A stretch of DNA of 25,632 nucleotides from Pyrenophora tritici-repentis (GCF_003171515.1 NW_027094003.1:1-25632); one strand, 5' to 3'. Shown: positions 1 through 10,222, counted from the first letter of the stretch. Translations and numbers: made by a program. The notes: generated from the sequence alone by a model not told the origin.

Positions 1-106
1 AACCCTAACCTAACCTAACCCTAACCCTAACCCTAACCTAACCCTAACCCTAACCCTAACCCTAACCCTAACCCTAACCCTAACCCTAACCCTAACCCTA
101 ACCCTC
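1..106. repeat. Telomeric CCCTAA repeat tract (chromosome end)
   Basis: About 17 tandem CCCTAA units begin at base 1, with a few shortened CCTAA units among the first seven or so. Such variants can be real or read errors at the extreme end. The C-rich strand reads 5' to 3' into the chromosome, so the G-rich TTAGGG strand runs outward, as expected at a left chromosome end. The tract passes directly into a C/T-rich, nearly G-free subtelomere. TTAGGG is the usual repeat of filamentous ascomycetes but is not specific to them. Confidence 0.97.
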
Positions 107-1383
107 CTCAACTCTCCTAACTTCTAACTCTCCTCTAACTTCCCTCTTTCTTCTACTCTCCAATTCTACTCTCTATACCTCCTATTCTTATTTTCTTTAC
201 TTTCTACTTCTTCTCTCCTACCTTTTCATTTTAATTCCCTACTCTTCTTCTTCTATCCCTTCACTCTTTACTTTCTTTACTTCTTCTCTTTTACTCTATA
301 AACTCTTCTTTTCTACTCTTCTACCCTTTCACTCTCTACTTTCCCTTTATTCTCTTTATTTCTTCTCTTCTCTTTTCCCCTCTTCTCTTTCACTTTCTCT
401 CCTCCTCTCTTTCACTTCCTCTTTTTCTCTTTCTTTTCTTCTACTCTCTCTACTTCTCTTATCTCTCATCTCCTTTTTTTCTCTTTCCTTATCCTTTTTT
501 TACCTCTTTCTCCTCTAATTTCCTTTTTTCTTTCTTCTCTTCTACTTCTATTTCTCCATCTCTATTACCCTTTCTATTATACTAACTAATACTATTCTTA
601 ATACCTCTACTCTCACTATTACCTCTATTCTTTTTCTTACTTACAATCTTATCTCTCTCTCTATTCTTCTTATCTTCTTCTCCCTCTCTTACCCTCTATC
701 TTTTCTTCTCCTAATTTTCTTCTCCTCTTCTCTACTTTATCTCTACTTCATACCATCTTCTTTTATACTCTTCTTATTTCCTCTTCCTTAACTCTGTTCT
801 TTTTTACTCTCCCCTACTCTTATATTTCTTCTCCCTTTTATCTTCTACTTATTAAACTTCTTCTCTCTACTCTTCTACCTATTTCTCTCTTTTCTTTTCT
901 ACTATTATCTTCTTTCTACTTTCTACCTATTACCTCTTCCTATTCTTTTCTCTACTGTCCCTTTCTTACTCTTCTTTATCTTCTTTACTCTACTTTCCTC
1001 TTTCTACCTTTTTCTCTTTTACCTTTCTTTCCTCTAATCTTTTTCTCTACTATCTTCTCCTTAATTTATTCTTTATACATACTGCACTTCTACTCCTTCT
1101 CCTTACTCTCTAATCACTACTTTTCTATTCTTACTTTCTACTTTCTAACTCTCTTTTCTCTTCTTTCTACTTTTTACATTTCTCCCTTTGTCTTTATTTT
1201 CTTCTTCTTTTCTTACCGCTTTATAATACTTTTTTTATTTTTCTCTTCTATTTCTCCCTCCTTATCACCGTTACTCTTATTCTTATTATTCCCTTTACTC
1301 TTACACTCACTAATACTATTATTACTACCTTTACTCCTACTCGTACTCTTACTCTCTTTCTCTTTCCTCTTACTTTTACGCTT
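107..1383. other. G-poor C/T/A-rich subtelomere, no gene seen
   Basis: The top strand is almost only C, T and A; G appears only at scattered single positions. No credible gene, tRNA or rRNA is visible on either strand. Parts resemble the next block: the stretch around 740-880 (ATCTTCTTTTATACTCTTCT and a following TTAAACTTCTTCTCTCTACT) recurs around 1505-1665. So the region is built of diverged repeats. It lies outside the long direct duplication, which starts at 1384. Confidence 0.8.
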
Positions 1384-1684
1384 ACTTCTACTCTTACCTT
1401 CTTCTTTCTCTTTTAATAATCTACTTTTCTTTCCTCTCTTTTCTCTTTATCCTTTCTTCTTCTAATATACCTCTTTCCTTATCTACTTCGTCTTAATTTC
1501 TAACTATCTTCTTTTATACTCTTCTTATTTATTTTCTCTTTTCGTTTACCTCCTTCTTTTCTTTCTATCCTCCTATACTTCTTCGATTCTCTTCTTCTTC
1601 TTTACTTCTCTCTACTTTTATATTTCTTCTTTCTTTTATCTTATACTTGTTAAACTTCTTCTCTCTACTCTACCCTCTCCTCTA

Positions 1685-2095
1685 CCCTTTTTGTGATACC
1701 TTACAGCTTACTCTTACTCTCTCTCTCTTCTTTCTCTACTCTCTACTCTTACAATTTACCCTCTGCGCCCCTTAATCTATCTTACCTTGATAAAACTCCT
1801 CTTCTTACTCTCTTTCTTTGCCTTTACCTCTATCTCTCTTGTATTTTCTTTCTCTACTATTATTTTGCGTCTACAACTCCGCGCCCTCTCTTATCTATCT
1901 ACCTCTAAAATATAATATTCTCTTATATTCTTTTCTACTACTCTCGCTTTTGTATTATTATTACCGCAACGGGCGGCTTCTTGAAACTTAACCTCTTTTC
2001 CTCTGCCCTACCCTCTCCCTTCGCCCTTCCGCCTACTCTCAATCCCCTCTTTCTTGCTTTCTATTAAACTCTCTTGTATTTCCTCCTCCCTAAAA
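1685..2095 (+). repeat. Internal diverged duplication, unit a
   Basis: This unit begins at TTTTTGTGATACCTTACAGC. It shares its order of landmarks with 3405-3935: the TTGTGAYACCTTAC start, a TCTTGTATTTTCTTTCTCTA segment, a GCGYCT segment, the CTACTACTCTCGC segment, an ACCGCAAC-GGCGGC island and an AAACTCTCTT-TATTTCCTCC end. Unit b is longer and clearly diverged, so this duplication is older than the near-identical duplication of the whole block. Confidence 0.75.
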
Positions 2096-2097
2096 TC

Positions 2098-2165
2098 CCT
2101 TACCCTCACTCTCTCCCTTACCCTCAATCTCTCCCTTACCCTCAATCTCTCCCTTACCCTCTCCC
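2098..2165 (+). repeat. 19-bp minisatellite (CTTACCCTCAATCTCTCCC)
   Basis: There are roughly three to four tandem copies of the 19-bp unit CTTACCCTCAATCTCTCCC with small variants. The same site in the second block copy (about 23600-23718) has more units and some shortened ones, so the array has changed length since the block was duplicated. Confidence 0.85.
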
Positions 2166-2844
2166 TCTACTACTACACCTCCCCTCTTTTCCTCTCTCAA
2201 CTTCTTTTACTCCTCTAACTTCCCTTTCCTCTCTCTTGATCTACTTTACTTTCCCTATTTCCTCTTCTTTCTACCTCTTTCTCTCCTACTTACCTCACTC
2301 CCTACTCCTTCCTTTTTCTCTCCTTCTACTAACCCTTTCGAATTTTTACTTTTAACTCTACTCTCTAACCTTTCTCTTCCTACTCCTTACTCATTACCTC
2401 TTCTCACCCTTTTTCTCTTTCTTCTCCGACTTTCTTTACTCACTCTACTTCTCTTTTTCTACTACCTACTACTCCTCTTTACTTCCTTTCTATACTTCTT
2501 TCTTCTACTACTACCTACTTTACTCTCTCTTACCGCTTTCACTACTTCTACTTCTACTCTTACCCTTTTCTTTACTCTTGCTCTCTTTCTTGCTCTCTTT
2601 CTTCTTCACTTCTACTTCTCATTTTCCTTTTTCTCTCTCTTCCTTTCCTTTACTTCTGCTCTTACTCTTACTCTTTATTACTATTCTATTCTCTTATATC
2701 TATTTTCTTACTTTTCTATATTATATTAACTATCATCTCTCTCTTCTTCACTCTTTCTCTCTTCTTATATCTCTTCTCTTTTTTTCTCTTTTACTATCTC
2801 TTCTATCCTCTTCTATTATCCCTACTCCTTACCCTTCTTACTCT

Positions 2845-2860
2845 CCCTAACCCTGTAACC
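2845..2860 (+). repeat. Interstitial telomere-like motif
   Basis: The motif is CCCTAACCCTGTAACC, in the same orientation as the terminal telomere. It also occurs in the second block copy, near 24393-24408. It is short, so chance within a C/T/A-rich background is possible. Confidence 0.5.
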
Positions 2861-3404
2861 TTTCTTTATTTCTCTACTTCTCTTCTTCTACTACCTACTA
2901 CTTCTCTTTACTTACCTACTTTCTTTACTTTTCCTTCTGCGTTTTACTCTCTCTTACCGTTTTTATTACCTACTCCTCTCTTCCTTTACCACTTCTACTC
3001 CTTCTTAACTTCCTACACTCTCTACTATCTACTCTTTACTCTACTCTTTACTCTACTCTTTACACGCTACTATCTACCCTTATAACACATACTCCTCTTC
3101 TTTATAATACCTTACTTATCTCTTCCTAACACTCCCTTTCTCTTTATATCCTACTTACCTATGAAACCCTCTCTTCGCCCTACCTACTTGTGAAACCTCC
3201 TCTTCCCCCTTACTACTTGTTTCGCCTCCTTGTCTGTCCTATCTGCCCCGTCTGACTTGCTGTACTGCGCCCCCGGAACTCACTCCACCGCCTGCGTTCC
3301 TATAACCTAATTAATCCTACAATAACTACTCTTACTCCACCCTTTTTGTAACACCTTACGGGTCCACCCACCACCCCCTCTACTCTCTCCTCTACTCTTA
3401 CTCT

Positions 3405-3935
3405 ACCCTCTTTGTGACACCTTACGGCTTACTCTTACTCTCCCTCTTCTTTTCCTACTTCTCCCTTTCTCCTCCTAAATACTTCTTAACCCTAAAAACG
3501 GGGTGTTACTACTTATACGCCCTATCTAACTTCTTTTAACTCCTTACTCTCTACTCTTACACCCTACCCTCTACTTCGCTCTACAACTCTGCGTCCTCTA
3601 AACCTACCTTATCTTATAAAAATTCTATTCTAACTCTCTTTCTAACCCTTTACCTCTACCTCTCTTGTATTTTCTTTCTCTACCCTCCTTTTGCGCCCCT
3701 AAATCCCCGCCCCTCTTACCTATTTACCCCTAACATATAATCCTCTCTTATATTCTCTTCTACTACTCTCGCCTTTGCATCTTCCTTACCGCAACCGGCG
3801 GCCTTCTTTAAACTCTACCTCTTTTCCTCTTTTCCTCTGCCCTATGCTCTTGCTTTACGCTTCTGCCTACTCTGAAACCCCTCTTTCTTATTTTCTAGTA
3901 AACTCTCTTATATTTCCTCCTCTCTAAAACCCCCC
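3405..3935 (+). repeat. Internal diverged duplication, unit b
   Basis: This is the second, diverged unit of the repeat at 1685-2095. It carries extra sequence near its start (about 3440-3540) relative to unit a. Its counterpart in the second block copy lies at about 24950-25475. No coding capacity is evident. Confidence 0.72.
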
Positions 3936-4016
3936 TATATATTATTTACTATCCACTTTATTATTCTTAACTCTTTTTACTTACTTTCTCTAGTTATCTT
4001 CTTATACTATAATACC

Positions 4017-4138
4017 TAACCCTCTTTACCCTCCCTGATCCTCTCTACCCTCCCTGATCCTCTCTACCCTCCCTGATCCTCTCTACCCTCCCTGATCCTC
4101 TCCCTCCCTGACCCTTCCTCTCCCTGACCCTTCCTCTC
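4017..4138 (+). repeat. 19-bp minisatellite (GATCCTCTCTACCCTCCCT)
   Basis: Tandem GATCCTCTCTACCCTCCCT units, decaying into shorter CCCTGACCCTTCCTCT units at the end. The second block copy enters the same array at 25561, where the window ends. The array therefore marks the inner edge of what can be compared between the two block copies. It lies directly before the first TLH relic. Confidence 0.88.
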
Positions 4139-4760
4139 TCTACCCCTAACCCTTTAACCGCGCCCTCCACTACTCTCTTACCTCCCTCTACCCTACCTCT
4201 TCCTCTATTAACCCCCCTATTAATACTCTGTTACACTATCAATTTGCGTCTCGTACTATCCAATACTGCCCCGAACAATTCCTCTCCTACCCCTTACATT
4301 TCTCCTGCCTAACTCCCTACTAAATACATAACGAATAACCCTTATACAAATCTACTCTAACACAATCTTAACTGCTTCTTTTGTATTTCTCCTCCCCGTC
4401 ACTAACATCTCCCTATTTTGTCCTCGCTTTGCTTATCACCCGCCCTTCGCATATTCCCTATCTATTCCCCTACTATCCTAATTGCCTGTCTTACTACTCT
4501 ACCTGCCTAAACTCCTGTTATCACTGCCGTATTAAACTCTACTACCCGCCTTGTCGCTCCTGCTCCTACTGCTCTACCCTCCTCTCTACTATATCTCCTC
4601 TTTATTACTGCTCTTTGCTGCTGTCTATCTCCTTGTCCGCTTGTCTACACACTAAAAATCTCTCCTCCTCTTCTTTATATCTCTCTTCGCCTCCTTGCCC
4701 CTCCAAATACTTTTCTAATACTCGCCTTCTATATCTTATTACCCACTCTTTCCCCTCTAC
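4139..4760 (-). pseudogene. Decayed relic A of the TLH helicase 3' region
   Basis: By-eye alignment to about 9750-10690 of the TLH gene finds matching anchors in the same order. These include CTAACC-TTTAACCGCG, TATTAAYMCCCCTATTAATAC, the ATTCCTYTCC segment, AACTCCTGTTATCACTGCCG against AACTCCTGCTGCCGCTGCTG, CCGCCTTGTCGCTC, and AAATAC..TCTAATACTCGCCTTCTA against AAATACCCGTCCAACATTACC. The relic lacks most of the acidic-repeat stretch and has no intact frame. It appears to have no MITE at the place where the intact gene carries one (10061-10222). It begins at a telomere-like ACCCCTAACCC motif (about 4142-4152). Confidence 0.72.
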
Positions 4761-4876
4761 ATACTACCTAACGAATTGCTCTTCTACCTTATTTTGCCTG
4801 TAATCTAATCCTCCTTTATCTCCTTATGAATATTTTTTCTTCTATTCATTTCTTACCTATCCCTCTCTTTATTCTG

Positions 4877-4915
4877 TAACCCTAACCCTTTCTTCCTTCT
4901 ATACCCCTAACCCTG
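4877..4915 (+). repeat. Interstitial telomere-like motifs
   Basis: TAACCCTAACCCT (4877-4889) and CCCCTAACCCTG (4904-4915) are in the orientation of the terminal telomere. They lie between relic A and relic B, just before relic B. Confidence 0.6.
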
Positions 4916-5390
4916 TCTTATCTACTATAAATCCTCTTCTCCCCTTTAACCCCGCCCCTAACGCTTTCCTACCTCCCTCTACCTAAACGCTGCCCTAATA
5001 AACCCCCCGTGAATACTCCTTTATACTGTTAATTTGCATCTCTTACCTTCTAATACCGCCCTAACAATTCCTTTCCTACTCTACCTCCCACCAAAAACGC
5101 CCCTAATAACCCTTAAACTGAATCGGCTCTAAAACAATCGTAATCGCTTCTTTTACACTTCCCCCTCCCTCACCAACATCTCCCTATATTTTCCTCGCTT
5201 CGCCCATTATCCGCCCCTTTGCATATTCCCTATCCATTCCCCTACCATCCTAATTCCCTACCTCACTACTCTACCTCCCTAAACTCCTGTTGCCGCTGCT
5301 GTATTCACCTCCGCCACCCGCCTTGTCGCTCCTGCTCCTGCTCCTGCTGCTCCAACCCTCCCTGCCCCTCCTCATCTCTCCTCTCCACCA
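4900..5390 (-). pseudogene. Decayed relic B of the TLH helicase 3' region
   Basis: This second relic is similar to relic A and to about 9750-10350 of the TLH gene. Anchors are AATAAACCCCCCGTGAATAC against AATAACCCGCCTATTAATAC, TTTATACTGTTAATTTGC against TCTATACTGGCAATCCCC, CACCAAAAACGCCCCTAATA against CACCAAAAACAGCCCGAATA, and AACTCCTGTTGCCGCTGCTG against AACTCCTGCTGCCGCTGCTG. The site matching MITE 3 (near 5195-5215) appears uninterrupted, so the relic predates that insertion. No coding frame survives. Relics A and B are in tandem, in the same orientation as the full gene. Confidence 0.75.
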
Positions 5391-5519
5391 CATCCATCCT
5401 TCCCCTCTCTCTTCTGTTCCTCTCTCTTCTTTCCTTTCCTCTTCATCTATTTCTATCTCTCCTTATTTTTAATCTAATTTACTCGCTTTTATCACTTAAT
5501 CTATATAACATCTACTAAA

Positions 5520-6210
5520 TACCCTAACTCGGAAACTTTTCCTATTGCCACTATATCTTCTCTCTTCTTCCCTTTACCTCGGCCTATACCCTTCTCTGCA
5601 ATAACCTCTGTTGTTTATTGTTCTCCTCTATTATAAACGGCTGACTCTAATAAAACTCTCTTATTAACCTATTCGTTTCTGTACACCCTAACCCCTACTT
5701 GCTCTAAAACTGTCTTACGAATCCCTCTATTAAATTTACTTTAACTCTCTGTTCTACTAACCTCCTATCTATCCCTATGCTACTCTATTCTTGCTTCCCT
5801 ATACTAATCCTAACAACCTTGCTATAAATACCCTCGAAACTAACAATCTTTTATATCTGCTGTCTAATCTCCTCCGTATCTATTATCTTCTTATTGCTTG
5901 TATACACACGTTATACCATTCGCTATACTAAACACAACCTAAATACTTCTTCAACTATCTCCTTTGCCTACTACCTCTTAGTTCTCTAATACTGTTGTAT
6001 ATTGTGTCGGCTCTGTCCTTCGCCTACCGCCGTCTATATACCGCATCGCATTATCTACTACCCTATATACCTCTATCACTATTCTGCGTCGGTAAACTTA
6101 AACTCTACCTACTGTATGCACGTCCAACACGGCCTGCCTCGTCTTACTACTGTTGCTTAAATACCCACTATGCATTATTGTACTGTACCTTAACTCTATC
6201 CTTATCCTTA
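5520..6210 (-). other. Compositionally distinct island, possible decayed gene
   Basis: This stretch is less C/T-biased than its surroundings and has more G. Read on the minus strand, about 5520-5760 gives runs of ordinary-looking protein (for example TVLEQVGVRVYRNE) interrupted by TAG and TAA codons. That pattern would fit a mutated gene, but the family is not recognised. On the plus strand a 112-codon frame (5995-6333) starts inside the island and runs on into low-complexity sequence; it is not credible as a gene. Confidence 0.35.
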
Positions 6211-6693
6211 TTACTACTGCTGTTCTTGCTACTCTCTCTTTACTTGCTCTATATTTTTCTTTACTTCTCTTTCTATTTTCTTTACTTCTCCTTCTTTCTC
6301 TTTATCTTTTGCTTCTTATGTCCTTCTCTATAAACTTCCTTATCTTTCTCTCTCTTTCTTCTTCTACCTATCTTCTATTCCCTTTACTATACTCCTCTTA
6401 AATTATATCGGGTTTCTTTTATTCTTCTTTCTTTTCTAACATCTCTTTTTAATATTATTGAAACATAATCTCTTATATCTTTTTTATTTATATCTTCTTC
6501 TTATGACTCTACTTTTATATAAACTTAATCTTTTCTTCTATCTTCTTATTAATGTATTCCTAATAACTTGCTCTGTCTTCTACTACAATCCTAATCCTTA
6601 AATCCTACTTAATTCTATGCTTGATTTCTTTCTTAAACACTATCTAATATATACTACAAACTATACCTGTTTTACCTACCTCATCTATCGATT
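6211..6693. other. C/T-rich stretch without recognisable genes
   Basis: Low-complexity C/T/A-rich sequence leads into the GCT-type satellite. Nothing beyond low-complexity frames is seen on either strand. Confidence 0.6.
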
Positions 6694-6789
6694 ATGAATC
6701 TCACCAACTTTATACTCTCTCTTTTCGAATCTTTCTTTTCTTTGCTTTATACCTGCATACTTATTTTTAACATAAATAACTCTTCTTTA

Positions 6790-9620
6790 AACTTTTGCTC
6801 TTACTATACCCTTACTGTGCTTATTACTCTTACTACTGTTACTATCTTTGCCTCTATTATAATTACTCTTGCTTCTACCACGGCTACGGCTGCTATTCTT
6901 GTAACTTTTCCTTCTATCGCGACTATCACTCTTACTGTCTATTCAATTACGGTTACGGGTTCTACTATTGCAACTCCCGCTGTTCCTGCCGTCCTTGCTG
7001 CTTTTAACATGCTCGTTATTACTCCTACGGCTACTACTACACCTGTGTTTACTGCCGCTTCTACAAATATCGCCACTGCGGCCCCTACGCTTCCTATTCT
7101 TGCTATCCACTCCGTCCTTGCTGCTCTCGCCATTCCAGCTGCTCCTGCTGTCCTCGCTGCTCCTGCTCTCGCTAATTACGCTCCTACTATTTCCGCCCTT
7201 ACTGCTCTTACTCCTGCAGCTTTTACTCTTAATGCGCCTACTCCTACGGTTACTGCTCTTATTGCTGCTACTCTTAATGCTCTAGCTCTCACTGCTATTG
7301 CTCTCGCTACTCTCGCTATTCTTGCTACTACTACTGTCCCTGCTGTCGCCAACCTCGCTTCTATCGCTATCCTTACTGCGACCACTCTCCCTGCTCCTAT
7401 TATTTTCGCTGCTTGTAACACCCTCGTTGCTGCCGCCTTTAAAGCTCCTACCCTTGCTACTCCTGCTATTCTTACTGCTCCTGCTCCTACGGCTCTTACT
7501 TCTACGTCCTGCTCTTGCTACTCTTACTCCTACCGCTCTTACTCCTCCGCATTCCGCAATCCTCCCTATTACTGCTTCTGCTCTCGCCACTTCCTCTATC
7601 TCTACTATCCCCGTCCTTCTTGCTGCTCTCGCTTTCCCCGCTGTTCCCGCTGTCTCTACTGCTCTCTTCTGCCCCTTACCTCCTACGCCTCCTCCACCTG
7701 CGGTAACTGCGGTTTCGGCGGCCGCTACCGCTCCTCTTGTCGCTGCTCTTACTACCCTCGCTACTTTCGCTTTCCTTGCTGCTCTTAATATCTTCGCTAT
7801 CAATCCTACGGCTTCTGTTCTCGCTGCTCCTGATACTCTTACTATCTCTACTGTCCTTACTTTGTCCCTTGTCCTTGTAACTTGCACTGCTCTTAATATT
7901 CTTATTACTACTCCTACTACCCCTGCACCTGTTGCCGCTTCTGCCCCTGCTATCCTTGCTGCTTATAATATCCTTACTTCTACCTCTTACCTCTTACAGC
8001 TTATATACACCTCCGGCTACTGCTATTGCTACTGCTACTCTCCTACTTTCGCTATCCTCGCTACTCTTACTGTCCTTACTATCCTCGCTGTTCTTACTAT
8101 CCTCGCTGTCCTCATTATCCTCGCTGCTTCCGCTGTCCTTACAATCCTCGCTGTCCTCGTTGTCACAATCTCGCTGTCCTCGTTGTCCTCGCTGCTTCCG
8201 CTGTCCTTACAATCCTCGCTGTCCTCGTTGTCCTCGCTGCTTCCGCTGTCCTTTCTACCCTTACTGCCCTTACTATCCTCGCTGTTCCCGCTGTCCTTGC
8301 AATCGCTACAATTAACTTAATAGTTAATTCCCTTGCCGTTCGCCCCTTTCTTGCGCTGCCCTTGTTGCTCTTACTGTCCTCGCAATCATCGCAATCACCT
8401 TAATTACCTTAATTGCCTCTATCCTCGCGGCTACACATCCTGCTCTTACTGCTCTTGCTACTCTTACTTCTATCGCGCCTGCGGCTCCTGCTTTCCTACT
8501 CTCGCTATCCTCGCTTCTCTCACAGCTGATCCCGCTATCCCTACTATCCCCGCCGTCCTCGCTGCTCTCGCTGCTATCGATATCCTCGCTTCTGCTCCTC
8601 ACTCCCCACCGCTCCTACTACGCCTGCGGCCGCTATAACTACTTCTGCCCCTGCTCTTGCTTTCCCTACTGCTCTCGCTGTCCCTGCTGTCCCCCCACTG
8701 CTCGCGCTACTCTCGCTGCTTCTCACTTCCTACCGCTGCTACGGCTTCTACAACTCCTTTCGCCGCTGCGGCTCCTGCTCTCGCTGTCCTTACCGTCGTC
8801 GCTGCTCTCGCTACTCGCTCTGTTCTCGTTACTCTCGCTATATGCGCGGCTCTCGATGCTCTCGCTGCCAACGCTACCTATCATGTCGCTGCTCTTATTT
8901 CTCTCGCCTCTCTCGCTCCCTACGCTCTCGCTACTTGCCATCTCGTTGCTCTCGCCTGCCTCGCCTGCCTCGCTCTCGCTACTTGCCATCTCGTTGCTCT
9001 CGCCTGCCTCGCCTGCCTCGCTCTCGTTGCTCTTGCCGCTCTTGCTGCTCTCGCTCTTGCTGCTCTCGCTATCGGAGCTACTCTCGCCGTCGTCACGACC
9101 CTCGCTTTTCCTCCCTGCTCAAGCTGCTATTACTGCTTTCGCTACCTGCCATCAAGTTGCCCTCGCTGTCCTCGCCATCCTCGCCATCCTCGCCATCCTC
9201 GCCGTCGTCGCTGCCCTCGCTATCGCCACTATCGCCACTGTTGCAGCTATTGCTCTCGCTACCAACGCTGCCTGCGCTCTTACTGCTCTCGCCGCTCTCG
9301 TTACCTTCTCTGCCCTCGTCTTTGTCGTTGCTCTCATTGCTCTCGCTGTTGCCGCTGCTTTCGCTACCTCTAATATCTTTACTACCCTCGCCTTCGTCAC
9401 TACTCTCGCTGCTCTCGCCTTGATCACTGCTCTCGCTGCCCTCGCCTTCGTCGCTACTCTTACTGCTGCTACTATCGTCACTGTTGCTGCTATCTCTCTT
9501 GCTGCTAACCCTGCCTACGCTCTCGCTGATCTTGCTGCTCTTGCCTTTATCGCTGCTTACACTATCCGACCTACTCGAGCTGTTGGAGCTACCCTCGTCA
9601 ACGTTACAACTCTCTATATT
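6790..9620. repeat. Degenerate GCT/CTC satellite-like region
   Basis: About 2.8 kb is built from degenerate 3- and 6-bp words such as CTCGCT, GCTGCT, GTCCTC and ACTGCT. It contains longer local tandem units, including a roughly 45-bp unit around 8118-8250 and a roughly 50-bp duplication around 8926-9022 (CTCGCTACTTGCCATCTCGT twice). Stop codons are rare in several frames on both strands. The resulting frames read as Ala/Leu/Thr/Val (plus strand), Leu/Ser or Ser/Glu/Arg (minus strand) repeats without domain features. I read it as a satellite downstream of the TLH gene, not as genes. Confidence 0.8.
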
Positions 9621-9624
9621 TCCT

Positions 9625-10060
9625 CTACTCGCCTATTAATCTTGTAATCCAACAAAACTCTCCTGCTAAGTTATTGCTCTCAACCGTCTCTAACAATCGC
9701 TTTTTTCCTAAAAACTCAAACAACGTCGGCCCTGCTCCTGAATTACTAACCCCGAACTCCTCTAACCGCGCCGTCCATCGGTTTCCTACCTCGCTCCGCC
9801 CTAATGCTATACTTAATAACCCGCCTATTAATACCCCTCTATACTGGCAATCCCCGTCTTGGACTCTCTGATATCGCCCAAAACTATTCCTTTCCCACCG
9901 ATTGCATATCTCCTGCGGCACTCCACACCAAAAACAGCCCGAATAACGCTCAAACTTAATTGTCTCTTCCATCCTCTTAATCGACTCCTTGATCCGCTGG
10001 CTCTCCTGTCGCCAACATTGCCGTACGTCGTGTGCGCTCGATCCTTGCCCTACCGCCTCG
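9625..10060 (-). pseudogene. TLH fragment 5: C-terminal cysteine module
   Basis: This is the gene end beyond MITE 3. The native frame resumes at VGQGSSAHDVRQCW directly after the target-site copy and runs to TAG at 9625. The segment CFWCGVPQEICNRWE has a CxxC pair. Together with RCGLC on the far side of the MITE it could form a four-cysteine zinc site; cysteine-rich C-termini with a CFWCG-type motif are recalled from this protein family. The last 115 codons are also open as a separate frame from an internal ATG at 9972, but there is no sign that it is an independent gene. Confidence 0.82.
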
Positions 10061-10222
10061 TAGACTCCGCAACAATCAATTCAATCCGGTCACTCTCCTA
10101 GACCCACTTACCTATCTAGGTAGGGCTTAAACTCCTATAGGTAACTACTAGGCTTAAAGCGGTAATCAATCAATCCAATCTGAACCTTCTAGGACCCACT
10201 TAATTGATTGTTGCGGACTGTG
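10061..10222. mobile_element. hAT-like MITE 3 (162 bp)
   Basis: The left end TAGACTCCGCAACAATCAAT and right end ATTGATTGTTGCGGACTGTG are 20-bp terminal inverted repeats with a few mismatches. They are flanked by a perfect 8-bp direct repeat CCGCCTCG (10053-10060 and 10223-10230). The termini match MITEs 1 and 2, but the interior is different and longer, with an internal direct repeat ending in ACCCACTTA (around 10098-10110 and 10189-10201). An 8-bp target duplication suggests the hAT superfamily. It inserts an in-frame stop into the TLH gene. Confidence 0.88.

Larger units (their letters stand above)
1384..4086 (+). repeat. Subtelomeric block, copy 1 of long direct duplication
   Basis: This 2.7-kb G-poor block recurs in the same orientation at 22891-25632, where the window ends inside it. 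The copies match almost base for base by eye. They differ by small indels, mostly in homopolymers and short tandem repeats, plus a few substitutions. No gene is seen. Short open frames here encode only Leu/Ser/Pro/Tyr-rich low-complexity peptides, which follow from C/T-rich DNA. Small G-containing islands are kept in both copies, for example around 1689-1712, 1961-1980, 3230-3300 and 3786-3806. Confidence 0.9.

Noticed and set aside
1693..2850. Plus-strand open frames of 70-93 codons in the C/T-rich block (and their copies at 23150-24398)
   Set aside because: They encode only Leu/Ser/Pro/Tyr/Phe low-complexity peptides forced by C/T-rich DNA. Copies in the second block differ by frameshifts, so the frames are not conserved.
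2098..4138. CRISPR-like arrays from the 19-bp repeats
   Set aside because: The units are directly adjacent with no unique spacers, and the context is a eukaryotic subtelomere; they are minisatellites.
6694..9647. Long open frames up to 364 codons on both strands in the GCT/CTC region
   Set aside because: The composition is that of the repeat (Ala/Leu/Thr or Ser/Glu/Arg), several frames are open at once, and no domain or conserved motif is seen.
9625..9972. Independent 115-residue gene with a CFWCG motif
   Set aside because: It joins in frame to the TLH when MITE 3 is removed and matches the expected TLH C-terminus.
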